A stretch of 54,770 nucleotides of DNA, taken from NCBI GenBank assembly GCA_017441705.1, contig JAFRWU010000093.1:1-54770 (forward strand), written 5' to 3'. The notes under the pieces were generated by a model. It did no database searches. It saw only the letters and a list, made by a program, of their open reading frames with translations, and was not told the origin of the DNA. Shown piece by piece: positions 34,713 through 42,986 of this stretch. Position 1 is the first letter of the stretch; every line of letters starts with the position of its first letter. Source of the DNA: Clostridia bacterium (lineage in GTDB: Bacteria; Bacillota; Clostridia; Oscillospirales; QAMX01). Position numbers and translations under genes: made by a program.

Positions 34713-34738
34713 CCGTCCGTCAAGCGGACGGTTTTTTT
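34713..34738 (+). terminator. second terminator downstream of the orphan RNA
   Basis: CCGTCCG, the loop TCAAG and CGGACGG followed by TTTTTTT. It acts as a back-up to the first or as the end of a longer transcript. Confidence 0.85.
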
Positions 34739-34794
34739 ATATGCGGTCACGGTCCTTTCCCCTCAGGGACGCGTCAAATATGTCAACCGGGCAA

Positions 34795-34825
34795 AAGCGC
34801 CCGCCGGCGCGTCTGCCGGCGGGCG
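34795..34825 (-). terminator. terminator of the sialate esterase-like gene
   Basis: On the minus strand an 11 bp stem, CGCCCGCCGGC / GCCGGCGGGCG (34798-34825), ends in CTTTT. It lies 19 bases after the stop codon. Confidence 0.75.
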
Positions 34826-34843
34826 TTCGTATTCTTTTCCGGA

Positions 34844-35596
34844 TCAGAGAAGCTCCATCTCGGTCCTCTCCTCGTCCTCGGTGCGGATCACCGAAGAGAG
34901 CCAGGACATGTCCTTCTCAAATCTCTGCCATGCGGCAAAATAGCGTTGGCCGAATTCGTAAAGCGCCGCAGAACTGAAATGAAGATTGTCGGGATTGGCG
35001 CCGAGCCCCGTCGCCGGGACAAAGGCGGTCATGGGGCTGTCCGAGGCGACTCTTTCCAGCGCTTCGTTCACCTTGCCGTAATTCATCAGAGTCAGAGTGC
35101 CGGGGCGGTCGGGCAGGAAATCGCCGAGACCGCCGAGCAGGAAGGGCACGTTTTCAAGCTCCGCCGCCTCCCGGAAGTCCGCCATGAATCTCCGGAATTT
35201 CGCTTCGTAGACCGCGTAATCCTCCGGCGAGCAGTCGCCTTCCCCCTGGTGCCAGAGGACCCCCGCCACCGCGGAGGTGCGTTTCGCGAGCCTTACGTGG
35301 TTGACCGCGTTTTCAAAGAGGATACTTCCCTTCTCCCACTGCCAGAGGCTGGTCCCGCCGTCGGCGCAGGGTATGATCCCCGCCTTGACTCCGTACGTCG
35401 CGGCGTAGCGCTCCGCAAAGCTTTCAGCCAGGTTGACGCCCGAAAAGGGGCGGTCGGGATTGACCGGGCGAAACATCCCCTGCCACCGCCCGTTGCGCAT
35501 CACGCGGATATTTTCGGGATCCACCGGCACCGCCTCGTCCAGCCGGCCGCGTCCCGCCATGTTGGATTGACCGATCAGCAAAAAGGAATGGATCAT
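34844..35596 (-). CDS. SGNH-type esterase, sialate O-acetylesterase-like
   Basis: This 250-residue esterase resembles the carbohydrate/sialate O-acetylesterase family (SASA, DUF303), which removes acetyl groups from sialic acids or xylan. The catalytic Ser is in LLIGQSNMAGRG, an oxyanion Gly in CADGGTSLWQW and HQGEGDCS (block III) follows; the catalytic His is likely the one in NPDNLHFSSAALYEFGQRY. There is no signal peptide, so it should be cytosolic. The ATG at 35596 follows ACGGAGGAGAAAG; an upstream in-frame extension to 35692 overlaps the promoter. Together with the sialidase at 39 kb it suggests sialic acid handling (inference). Confidence 0.87.
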   Translation of the reverse strand: MIHSFLLIGQSNMAGRGRLDEAVPVDPENIRVMRNGRWQGMFRPVNPDRPFSGVNLAESFAERYAATYGVKAGIIPCADGGTSLWQWEKGSILFENAVNHVRLAKRTSAVAGVLWHQGEGDCSPEDYAVYEAKFRRFMADFREAAELENVPFLLGGLGDFLPDRPGTLTLMNYGKVNEALERVASDSPMTAFVPATGLGANPDNLHFSSAALYEFGQRYFAAWQRFEKDMSWLSSVIRTEDEERTEMELL

Positions 35597-35628
35597 CTTT
35601 CTCCTCCGTCTCTCTTCTTTTCCCCCAC

Positions 35629-35657
35629 AGTTTACCACGCCGAAAAAGAAAGCGCAA
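35629..35657 (-). promoter_or_regulatory. promoter of the esterase gene
   Basis: On the minus strand TTGCGC (35652-35657), 17 bp, then TAAACT (35629-35634), 33 bases before the ATG. Confidence 0.55.
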
Positions 35658-35685
35658 GTCTTCTCTTCGCGGTTTCGCTTTCTTC

Positions 35686-35715
35686 TTGACAAACCGCCCC
35701 GTCAGAGGATAAGAT
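35686..35715 (+). promoter_or_regulatory. promoter of the glycerophosphodiesterase gene
   Basis: Perfect TTGACA (35686-35691), an 18 bp spacer and TAAGAT (35710-35715), 31 bp before the ATG. Confidence 0.65.
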
Positions 35716-35746
35716 AAACGCAGAGAGAGAAAAAGGAGGGCTTCTC

Positions 35747-36487
35747 ATGGCGTCATACGAAAGAGTTCTTGTCGAAGGGCACCGCGGTTTCGCGGCGAAA
35801 TACCCTGAAAACACCCTTGCTTCCTTCCGCGCGGCGATGCGGCTTCCCATCGACGCCTTCGAGTTCGACGTCTGGCTTTCACGGGACAAGGTCCCGGTGA
35901 TCATGCACGACGGCAACGCCAGGCGCACCTGCGGCGTCGACCGGGATCTGCGGGACATGATCCTGGAAGAAATCAAAACGCTTGACGCCGGACGGCTTTT
36001 CGATCCGGCCTTTGCGGGCGAGCGCGTCCCTACTCTGCGGGAGGTCCTGGAGGAAGTGAAAGCCGGCAGGCCCGATCTGCGCCTCGGCGTGGAGATCAAG
36101 GAATACACCGAGGAGAACGTGGATCTGACCGTGGCTCTCCTGAAAGAATACGGCTTTTTCGACGGCTGCTGGTTTTACGCCTTCAACGGGCGGATCATCC
36201 GTTATCTGAAAACCGGATACGGCGCGCGCACCATGGGGTATCCCGATTTTCAGATGCGGGAATTCACCCCCGGTACCTACGACTATTACGACGAGCTGGG
36301 GCTTTCCATGAATCTCGTCAAATCGGAGCTTCTTCCCTTCTATCGGGCGAAGGGCATGCCGATCCACATGTACTGCGCCGACACGCGCGAGGACGCCGCG
36401 CTTTGCCTCCGGGAAGGCGCAAGTCTGATCACCGCCAACGATCCCCTGCCCCTGATCGAAGTCCTGCGGGAAAAGGGAGTCCTCTGA
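35747..36487 (+). CDS. glycerophosphodiester phosphodiesterase
   Basis: This 246-residue TIM-barrel enzyme cleaves glycerophosphodiesters from lipid turnover to glycerol 3-phosphate and an alcohol. The family motif is complete: EGHRGFAAKYPENTLASF (catalytic His and Arg), the metal ligands in FEFDVWLSRDKVPVIMHD with the second catalytic His, and GVEIKEY. There is no signal peptide, so it acts in the cytosol. AAAAAGGAGGGCTTCTC precedes the ATG. A perfect terminator closes the gene. Confidence 0.95.
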   Translation: MASYERVLVEGHRGFAAKYPENTLASFRAAMRLPIDAFEFDVWLSRDKVPVIMHDGNARRTCGVDRDLRDMILEEIKTLDAGRLFDPAFAGERVPTLREVLEEVKAGRPDLRLGVEIKEYTEENVDLTVALLKEYGFFDGCWFYAFNGRIIRYLKTGYGARTMGYPDFQMREFTPGTYDYYDELGLSMNLVKSELLPFYRAKGMPIHMYCADTREDAALCLREGASLITANDPLPLIEVLREKGVL

Positions 36488-36497
36488 CCGGGCCTCC

Positions 36498-36532
36498 GCC
36501 TCCGGTCTCTTCTGAGACCGGAGGCTTTCTTT
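36498..36532 (+). terminator. terminator of the glycerophosphodiesterase gene
   Basis: A 12 bp perfect stem GCCTCCGGTCTC / GAGACCGGAGGC (36498-36525) around TTCT, followed by TTTCTTT. Confidence 0.88.
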
Positions 36533-36585
36533 CCGGGAACCGATCCCGTTCCCGTTTCGTCCAACCGATAAAAGGGGGGATCCGA

Positions 36586-37161
36586 ATGAGAAAAGCGGCG
36601 ATCTTGCTTCTGATTGCCCTCGTTTTGCCGTTTTCCGCCTGCGGAAAAGCAGAACCTTTTACGCAGGAAAGCGAGTCCGCGCCGGAGGAGACAGCCGTTT
36701 CCCTTCCCGATGCGATGCCGGAGGATTTTGCCGTCCGGTTTGAAACCTGGTTCGTTCCGGAACGAAAAAACGTCCTGGACACCTTCGAAGGAAAAATCGA
36801 AAAGGATCTGGTGGAGGACGGCAGGGCCGAAGCGGTCTTCACCCCGTCCGAACCGCTCCGCGAAGAACTCTACGAAACGATCCGGGAAAGCGGGATCGCC
36901 TCGATCCGCCGGTCCATGACCTCCCACGTTCTGGCCACGGGAGACGAGCGGGTTTCCTGCGAGCCTCTTTCGTGCTGGCGGGTCGTTTTCCGCGCCGGCG
37001 GAAAAACGTACCGGGTCGACGGCGACGCCACGGCCTGGTTTTACCGCGAAACCGTTCCCGACGCCGGGCGTTTTGCGGCCTTCTGCGAAAAAATGAACGA
37101 GCTTCTTCGGAGCCTGCCCGAATTCCGGGCGCTTCCCGAACCGCGCGGCGCTTATGAGTGA
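36586..37161 (+). CDS. hypothetical lipoprotein
   Basis: This 191-residue protein has a lipoprotein signal peptide (MRKAAILLLIALVLPFSAC, lipid Cys at residue 19) followed by an acidic linker (ESESAPEETA). The family was not recognised. The domain has FAVRFETWFVPERKNVLDTFEGKIEKDL, then a Cys pair in VSCEPLSCWRVVF and DGDATAWFYRE, which looks like a small secreted alpha/beta fold. AAAGGGGGGATCCGA precedes the ATG at 36586. It is a stand-alone gene; no promoter was assigned. Confidence 0.78.
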   Translation: MRKAAILLLIALVLPFSACGKAEPFTQESESAPEETAVSLPDAMPEDFAVRFETWFVPERKNVLDTFEGKIEKDLVEDGRAEAVFTPSEPLREELYETIRESGIASIRRSMTSHVLATGDERVSCEPLSCWRVVFRAGGKTYRVDGDATAWFYRETVPDAGRFAAFCEKMNELLRSLPEFRALPEPRGAYE

Positions 37162-37170
37162 GGGAACGGT

Positions 37171-37199
37171 TTGACAAAAAGCGGATACGCGGATATACT
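37171..37199 (+). promoter_or_regulatory. promoter of the TGS-nucleoside kinase gene
   Basis: Perfect TTGACA (37171-37176), a 17 bp spacer and TATACT (37194-37199), 33 bp before the ATG. Confidence 0.75.
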
Positions 37200-37232
37200 G
37201 ATGACAGAAATATGACAACCGGAGGCGAAAGC

Positions 37233-38921
37233 ATGGCCCTGATGTATAACGACGCCCCGCTCGAAATCAAGGCGGGGACCACCTTTCTGGAGCTTGCGCG
37301 GCAGGTGCAGAACGACTATCCGGCCCCCATCATCCTGGCAAAGCTGGGACAGCGGCTGGTGGAACTGAACAAGGAGATCCCCGACGACGATGCTCTGCGC
37401 CGCGCGGGTCTTTCTTCTCCGGCGCTCTCCTTCATCACCACCGCCGACCGGGACGGTCACAAAACCTACGAGCGCGGCGCCACCATGATGTTTTTACGCG
37501 CCGTGACCCGTCTTTACGGCAGGCGGGTCGAATTCATGAAGCTGGAATACGCCACGGGCGACAGCCTGTATTTCACCGTTCGCCTGAAAAACGAGCCGGA
37601 CGGCCCGACAGAAGAGCAGATCGCCGAGATCAAGGCGACCATGGAGCGGTACGTCCGGGAAAACGAAAAATTCACGAAGACCCGTCTTCCCACCGAAGAG
37701 GTGATCGCGCTGTTCCGCCGCTACGGCATGAAGGACAAGGAACATCTTTTCCACTTCCGGCGCGCTTCCTCCACCAACGTATATAAGCTGGGCAATTACG
37801 TGGACTACTACTACGGATATATGCCGCCTTCGGCGGGATATATCTCGGTCTTCGATCTGCGGAAAGCCAACGGCGGGGTCCTGCTCGTCCTGCCGAACCG
37901 GGCGCGCCCCGCTTCTCCCGGAAGTCCCGCGATCCCGGAAAAGCTCTTTTCGGTCATGCGCCGGACCAATCTCTGGGGCGAGCACATCGGCGTGCCCACC
38001 GTCGCGTCCCTCAACGACGCCATCTGCAGAGGCGAGGGGCGAAAGATCATCCTGGCCTCCGAAGCCTATCAGGAGCACAACATCGGCGAGATCGCCCGGA
38101 GGATCCGGGAGGAAAAAAGGCGCGTCGTCATGATCGCAGGGCCTTCCTCCTCCGGCAAGACCTCCTTTTCCCACCGGCTTTCGATCCAGCTTCAGAACGT
38201 CGGTCTCCACGCGCATCCCATCGCCTGCGACAATTACTTCGTCGAGCGGTCCCGGACGCCGCGGGACGAGAACGGAGACTACGATTTCGAATGCCTGGAG
38301 GCCCTGGATCTGGAGCTTTTCAATGAGCAGATGACCTCTCTTCTCAAGGGCGGGCAGGTGGAGATCCCCTCCTTCAATTTTAAAACCGGGCAGCCGGAAT
38401 ACAACGGCGGCGCGTTCTCGATCGGTGAAAACGACGTTCTTCTCATCGAGGGGATCCACGGGCTGAACGACCGGATGTCCGAAAGCATCCCCCCGGAGGA
38501 GAAGTTCAAGATCTACATCAGCGCGGTCACCGCGCTGAACGTCGACGAGCACAACCGCATCGCCACCACCGACAACCGTGAGATCCGGCGCATGGTCCGC
38601 GACGCCCGCACCCGCGGATACCCGGCGGAGGAAACCATCATGCGGTGGGAATCGGTGCGCCATGGGGAAAGACTGCATATCTTCCCCTATCAGGAGGACG
38701 CCGACGTCATGTTCAACTCCGCCACGCTTTACGAGCTGGCGGTCCTGAAGATCTTCGCGGAGCCTCTGCTCTTCGCCATCCCGGAGGATTCCCCCGCTTA
38801 TTCCGAAGCCAGACGGCTCCTGAAGCTTCTGGAATACTTCCTCGGTCTCTCCCCCGAGGACGTGCCGCACAACAGCCTGATCCGCGAATTCATCGGCGGC
38901 AGCGTCTTCCCGGTGGGATGA
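37233..38921 (+). CDS. nucleoside kinase with TGS and ThrRS-like N-terminal domains
   Basis: This is a 562-residue cytosolic protein. Residues 1-60 resemble a TGS domain, residues 60-200 resemble the second additional domain of threonyl-tRNA synthetase, and the C-terminal half is a uridine-kinase-like P-loop kinase with Walker A AGPSSSGKTS and the phosphate/nucleoside-binding stretch ACDNYFVERSRTPRDENGDYDFE and LLIEGIHGLND. This layout is conserved in Clostridia and is annotated as nucleoside kinase; the natural substrate is not settled. CGGAGGCGAAAGC precedes the ATG. It is a single-gene unit. Confidence 0.92.
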   Translation: MALMYNDAPLEIKAGTTFLELARQVQNDYPAPIILAKLGQRLVELNKEIPDDDALRRAGLSSPALSFITTADRDGHKTYERGATMMFLRAVTRLYGRRVEFMKLEYATGDSLYFTVRLKNEPDGPTEEQIAEIKATMERYVRENEKFTKTRLPTEEVIALFRRYGMKDKEHLFHFRRASSTNVYKLGNYVDYYYGYMPPSAGYISVFDLRKANGGVLLVLPNRARPASPGSPAIPEKLFSVMRRTNLWGEHIGVPTVASLNDAICRGEGRKIILASEAYQEHNIGEIARRIREEKRRVVMIAGPSSSGKTSFSHRLSIQLQNVGLHAHPIACDNYFVERSRTPRDENGDYDFECLEALDLELFNEQMTSLLKGGQVEIPSFNFKTGQPEYNGGAFSIGENDVLLIEGIHGLNDRMSESIPPEEKFKIYISAVTALNVDEHNRIATTDNREIRRMVRDARTRGYPAEETIMRWESVRHGERLHIFPYQEDADVMFNSATLYELAVLKIFAEPLLFAIPEDSPAYSEARRLLKLLEYFLGLSPEDVPHNSLIREFIGGSVFPVG

Positions 38922-38994
38922 CGGGATCCCAAAGGAAGCGCCGTACGACGCATCGTACCGGCGCCGTGTACCATAATAAAACCGCGTAACGTCA

Positions 38995-39036
38995 GCGCGC
39001 TCCGCCGGGATCCGGCGGAGCGCGCTTTTCGTCTTT
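38995..39036 (+). terminator. terminator of the nucleoside kinase gene
   Basis: A palindrome GCGCGCTCCGCCGG / CCGGCGGAGCGCGC (38995-39025) followed by TTTTCGTCTTTT. It is only 7 bases from the end of the converging sialidase gene. Confidence 0.88.
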
Positions 39037-39042
39037 TCTTGT

Positions 39043-40440
39043 TCACACGGCGGATCCTCTTCCCGGAAGGCCGATCTTTTGAAAGATCACAAGCCCGTCG
39101 CCGCAGGTGTCGTAAAGGCAGGCGGCCTCGTTTTCCGAAACCGGCGCGAGCACCGCGTAGGAAAACGCGCCGTCGGTGATCGGCAGGACGTCGGTCAGGA
39201 TCATGTCGTTCTTCTCATCCAGGGCGAAAACGTAAAGCCTTCCGCGCATGCGATAACGCGCGTCGTCCCCGATCCCGCGCGCATAGGCGATCAGGATCCG
39301 GCCGTCCTGACAAAGGGCGGCGAAATTGCAGTCCGAATGGACCCGGACCGGAAGCGCCTTCGCCTCCCCCCACGCGCCGGAAGCGCGGTGATAATCCGCC
39401 CAGCAGATCCTCTGTACGCCGGTCCGGAAAAACAGACGGAGATCTCCGTTCGGAAGCTCTACCGGCTTCCCCTCGCTGCTCTCGGGGATCCCGTCAGCGG
39501 GAGGGAGAACAGGGCTTCTCCGGAAGCTTTTGCCTCCGTCGGAGGAAAATGCGAGGAAGGAATGACAGCCGCCGTTTTCCGCCCGGTAGAAGGGCAGGAC
39601 CATGACGCCGTCCGAGGTGACGAGACCGTTTCCCGGGGAGGCGATCACCGCGGTTTCGTCCGGCATTTTGATCCCGTCGACAAGCGTCCACGACCAGCTT
39701 TCTCCCCAGTCGAGGGAGGAAAGATGGAGAAGGTACATGGTGTGATACACGTGAAAGGAGGAGTCGCGGTAAAAAACGTTCTGGACGATCTCCCGTCCCG
39801 TGTCGATCTGTTTCCCCAAAAGCTCGCGCCACGCGCCGCCGTCCTTTCGATAGAGGTTGAAGAAGGGATCCACGGCAAAGCCGGTTTCCTCTTCCGTTCT
39901 CGTCAGGATCGGCGCGAAGCCTTGCGACAGCTCTCCCACGAAGTAAGGATACTCTGCGGGATCTCCGTCGGCCTTCCCGTCGTCGTCGGTCAAAGCCAGT
40001 CTTTTCTTTCCCCCGACCGTCATGAATCCCTCTCCCCTTCCCGGCCGCCGGAGCGCTGTGGTGACGCCGGTGGGACCGAGATTGACGAAAATATGGAGCA
40101 CGCCGTCCGGAGTCTCGACGGGCGTGGAGTCGATCAGGATCGTGGCGTCGCGGAGATCCCGCGGAGATCCGAGACTGTCCGGGAAATAGGCGGCGTAGCC
40201 CGCGCGCCAGCTTTCGCCCCGATCCTCCGAAAGCGCAAACACGGTGTCGATCCCGCCGCAGTCGTCGTACGGCCGGGTCCACCGCGCGTCGGAGGTGGCA
40301 AACAGGTTTCCGTTGTGAAGCCGGATGAGCCCCGGGATGCGAAAGCTCACCGAGCCGCCCCGCCCCGTCGGAAAGGGCTGGCCGACGGTCTTCCCCTCGA
40401 TCGGATAGTACCCCGCTTTGCGGATCTCTTCTATCCTCAT
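39043..40440 (-). CDS. exo-alpha-sialidase (BNR/Asp-box, GH33-like)
   Basis: This 465-residue six-bladed beta-propeller enzyme cleaves terminal sialic acids. It has the FRIP motif in VSFRIPGLIRL, three Asp-boxes (SEDRGESW, SLDWGESW, SSDGGKSF), and the catalytic Arg/Asp regions (SDARWTRPYDD). It has no signal peptide, unusual for a sialidase, and suggests action on imported oligosaccharides. GCGGGGGAAACGGCAA precedes the ATG. It lies at the end of an operon with the TIM-barrel hydrolase and the VanX-like gene. No catabolic genes for N-acetylneuraminate are in the window. Confidence 0.9.
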   Translation of the reverse strand: MRIEEIRKAGYYPIEGKTVGQPFPTGRGGSVSFRIPGLIRLHNGNLFATSDARWTRPYDDCGGIDTVFALSEDRGESWRAGYAAYFPDSLGSPRDLRDATILIDSTPVETPDGVLHIFVNLGPTGVTTALRRPGRGEGFMTVGGKKRLALTDDDGKADGDPAEYPYFVGELSQGFAPILTRTEEETGFAVDPFFNLYRKDGGAWRELLGKQIDTGREIVQNVFYRDSSFHVYHTMYLLHLSSLDWGESWSWTLVDGIKMPDETAVIASPGNGLVTSDGVMVLPFYRAENGGCHSFLAFSSDGGKSFRRSPVLPPADGIPESSEGKPVELPNGDLRLFFRTGVQRICWADYHRASGAWGEAKALPVRVHSDCNFAALCQDGRILIAYARGIGDDARYRMRGRLYVFALDEKNDMILTDVLPITDGAFSYAVLAPVSENEAACLYDTCGDGLVIFQKIGLPGRGSAV

Positions 40441-40480
40441 TTGCCGTTTCCCCCGCTTTCTGTGAACACGGACGCCGGCT

Positions 40481-42010
40481 TCAGGCCGGCGTCACGTCGA
40501 TTTCGCAATAGGTGATCTTCAATGTCTCGCTTCCGCTCCGGAATTCCAGGGTCAGACGCCCTTCCGGATCCGCGGGGCCTTCCGCCCTGTACCGGTAAAT
40601 CACGGTATCCTCCCGGCAGTATCCCTGCGGCACGTCGGAGCCGTCGGCCTCGCTTCTGCCCCACACCTCGTCCCGGCCGCAGAAAGCGCAGTCTTTTCCG
40701 TCGACGGTCAGACAAAGCGCGTTATCCTCCGGAAGCGCCCGCGCAAGGCCTAGAAGGACGTCGACCGAAGCGCCGGACGGGATCCGTCCCACCTCGAGCC
40801 TGAGCTTCGCCGGTTTTTCCCGCTCCGCCGTCACGGGCAGCGGCTCGTAGGCTTTCCATCCTTTCGGGACCGTGTCCTGATAGGTCACGACGAAGCGGCG
40901 CGGATATTTCAGGATCTCCTCCAGAGAGGAGCAGGTGTCGTACACCTCGCGCTCACGCTCGCCGATCCTGCCTTCCCGCAGATATTCGATCCCGTCGGAC
41001 ATGTAGTTGAAGAGATAAAGCCCGTCTGCGCCGCCCGAGAGATAAGCCGCGCCGTAGCCGCGCGCCGCCGCGGCGGACGCAACGCATCCTTTCCGCTGGG
41101 TATTGATCAGCGTTTCGAGCCCCATATAGATCTCGGCTTCCGGACATCTGAGCTTCCAGTCGTCCAGAGGCATCGCGCTGTCGTTGGTAGCCCAGCGCGG
41201 GGTCACGGTGATCGAATCGATCAGGCTTTCCCGGCACCAGGTCAGGATATCGAAGCCGAAGATGCGGCACTGATCCAGATCGCGCATCATGCGCACATTC
41301 ATGCATATCTTGTGTCCGTGCCGTTCACCGGCTTCCCGCACGATCCGCGCGGCCTTGCGCATAAAGTCGTTCATCATGCCCACGATCTCGCCGCGGTCCT
41401 CGTGCCAGTAATCGAAGCAGGTGATTTCCCGCATGAAGTCCAGCTCGATCCCGTAAACGTCGTACCGGAAAAGCTGTTCCCGGAGATAGGCGAGCATCGT
41501 CTCCCGGATCTGCGGGACCGCGTAATCGACACAGTGCCGGAAATATCCGTAGCTTTCGCCGATGGTCCATCCGTTCTTCTCCGCCTCGTAAAAGAGCTCT
41601 CCCCGGATCTGATGCGCCGCTTCGTCCGGGTGGTGGCAGTCGTTCATCCGAAGCGAGATCCAGGGGCGGACGCCGATTTCACGGCACTTTTCGATCCAGA
41701 CGGCGAAGATATCGACGCCGTGTTTCAGATAAAACTCAGCCAGTCCGTAATAATCGCCGTAATCCACGGGATTCCCGTGCTGCTCGGTCTGTCCGTAAAG
41801 CGCGCCGCGGAAGGTGAGAACGCCGGTCGGCGTGTTGGACGACTGGCCGAAGATATTGAAAAGCAGATCGGTCACACCGGAAGACGCATACTGCATCACG
41901 TATTGATTCAGGCTGTCCTCGTCGAACCGGTTTTCCCTTGCCAGTTCATTCCAGAACCGGAACCAATGGCTGTCGTCCGCGTTGATGAGAAGCTTCGTTT
42001 TTTCACTCAC
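40481..42010 (-). CDS. putative glycoside hydrolase, TIM-barrel
   Basis: This is a 509-residue cytosolic protein, not assigned to a known family with certainty. The first 330 residues form a likely TIM barrel with CREIGVRPWISLRMND and YDVYGIELDFMREITCF, the latter a typical acidic strand end of family-10-like or GHL hydrolases; Asp/Glu there are candidate catalytic residues. A C-terminal beta-sandwich follows (about residues 370-509). The start is a GTG at 42010 with AAAGGATCTGACGTC. It lies between the VanX-like and sialidase genes with gaps of only 56 and 40 bases. Confidence 0.72.
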   Translation of the reverse strand: MSEKTKLLINADDSHWFRFWNELARENRFDEDSLNQYVMQYASSGVTDLLFNIFGQSSNTPTGVLTFRGALYGQTEQHGNPVDYGDYYGLAEFYLKHGVDIFAVWIEKCREIGVRPWISLRMNDCHHPDEAAHQIRGELFYEAEKNGWTIGESYGYFRHCVDYAVPQIRETMLAYLREQLFRYDVYGIELDFMREITCFDYWHEDRGEIVGMMNDFMRKAARIVREAGERHGHKICMNVRMMRDLDQCRIFGFDILTWCRESLIDSITVTPRWATNDSAMPLDDWKLRCPEAEIYMGLETLINTQRKGCVASAAAARGYGAAYLSGGADGLYLFNYMSDGIEYLREGRIGEREREVYDTCSSLEEILKYPRRFVVTYQDTVPKGWKAYEPLPVTAEREKPAKLRLEVGRIPSGASVDVLLGLARALPEDNALCLTVDGKDCAFCGRDEVWGRSEADGSDVPQGYCREDTVIYRYRAEGPADPEGRLTLEFRSGSETLKITYCEIDVTPA

Positions 42011-42066
42011 GACGTCAGATCCTTTCTGTGTTTGATGACCGGCGGGACAGGGTCCCGCACGATTCG

Positions 42067-42726
42067 TCAGCGTTTCAGATAAGCCGACGATACCGGAAAT
42101 TCAAAGTAGGTGTCCGGATAAGGCTCGTTCCCGAGGGTGAAATGCCACCATTCGCAGCCCAGAGGCAGAAAGCCGTTGCGGACCATGACCTGCTGCAGGC
42201 GCATGCGGTTTTCGGCCTGTTCGTCGGTGATCCCGCGGTAGTCCGGATGGGAAACCTCGCTGAAAAGATCGAAAGGCCCGCCCATGTCCGCTTCCTTGCC
42301 GGTCCGCATATCGAGCAGCGTCAGATCGACGGTGCTTCCGCGGCTGTGACTGGAGCGTTTGGCGATATAGCCTTTCGCAAAAAGCTCCTGCTTCTCCAGA
42401 TCGGGGTAGAAATAGGGCTTCATCCGCACGTCCTGATCCTCGATCCCCCACAAAATGAAGTGTTTGACCGCTGCGACCGGGCGGTAAGCGTCGAACACCT
42501 TCAGCCGATATCCCTGCACGATCATCTCGTTGCTGGCCGACTTCAAAGCGCGGGCCGCTTCCCGGGTCAGAAGCGCGCAGGGCTCTTCATAGCCGTCGAT
42601 GCGGTCCCCGATGAAATTATAGGTCGAATAATACCGGATCTCCTGCACGGCGTGCGGCACGTAATCCGCCAGCAGCACAAAGCCAGAGGGATCCATCGCG
42701 GCGTCGTTCCTGTACTCGGTTCTCAT
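42067..42726 (-). CDS. D-alanyl-D-alanine dipeptidase, VanX family (M15D)
   Basis: This 219-residue zinc dipeptidase hydrolyses D-Ala-D-Ala. The family signature is complete: His127 and Asp134 in SSHSRGSTVDLTL, Glu192 and His195 in CEWWHFTL, and Arg82 in FDAYRP. No vanR/vanS/vanH/vanA genes are near, so it is probably a peptidoglycan turnover or scavenging enzyme rather than vancomycin resistance. It has no signal peptide. AAAGGACGCCT precedes the ATG. It is the first gene of an operon with two glycan hydrolases behind a 170-base leader. Confidence 0.92.
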   Translation of the reverse strand: MRTEYRNDAAMDPSGFVLLADYVPHAVQEIRYYSTYNFIGDRIDGYEEPCALLTREAARALKSASNEMIVQGYRLKVFDAYRPVAAVKHFILWGIEDQDVRMKPYFYPDLEKQELFAKGYIAKRSSHSRGSTVDLTLLDMRTGKEADMGGPFDLFSEVSHPDYRGITDEQAENRMRLQQVMVRNGFLPLGCEWWHFTLGNEPYPDTYFEFPVSSAYLKR

Positions 42727-42904
42727 AGGCGTCCTTTCATTTCCGCGTCCGCGCCACGCGGCGGGCGATACTCTGCCGGAGATGGGAGAGCAGACCGGAA
42801 TCCCCGTGATGCGGCCGCGGCAGTGGGCGCGCGGCCGGAAAGGATCGGCGCCGTCGCCGGCGTTCCGTCAGGGACAGCTTCCGGTCATACCGGTCTACAG
42901 CCGT

Positions 42905-42933
42905 ATTCTACCATAGAGAGGGCTCTTTCGCAA
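42905..42933 (-). promoter_or_regulatory. promoter of the vanX-hydrolase-sialidase operon
   Basis: On the minus strand TTGCGA (42928-42933), 17 bp, TAGAAT (42905-42910). The leader (about 42898 to 42727) is long and GC-rich; nothing in it was recognised as a known riboswitch. Confidence 0.65.
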
Positions 42934-42948
42934 GACGGAATCCGCGCG

Positions 42949-42984
42949 GGAGCGCCGCTTTGCCGTGCGGCAAAGCGGCGCTCC
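42949..42984 (-). terminator. strong hairpin after the beta-propeller hydrolase gene
   Basis: A 16 bp perfect stem GGAGCGCCGCTTTGCC / GGCAAAGCGGCGCTCC with a GTGC loop lies 2 bases after the stop codon at 42987. A T run is lacking (CGCGCGG follows), so it may be an mRNA-stabilising hairpin or a Rho-assisted end. Confidence 0.6.
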
Positions 42985-42986
42985 TT

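Noticed and set aside
42067..42726. Vancomycin resistance operon
   Set aside because: Only the vanX-like gene is present; ligase, dehydrogenase and regulators are absent nearby.
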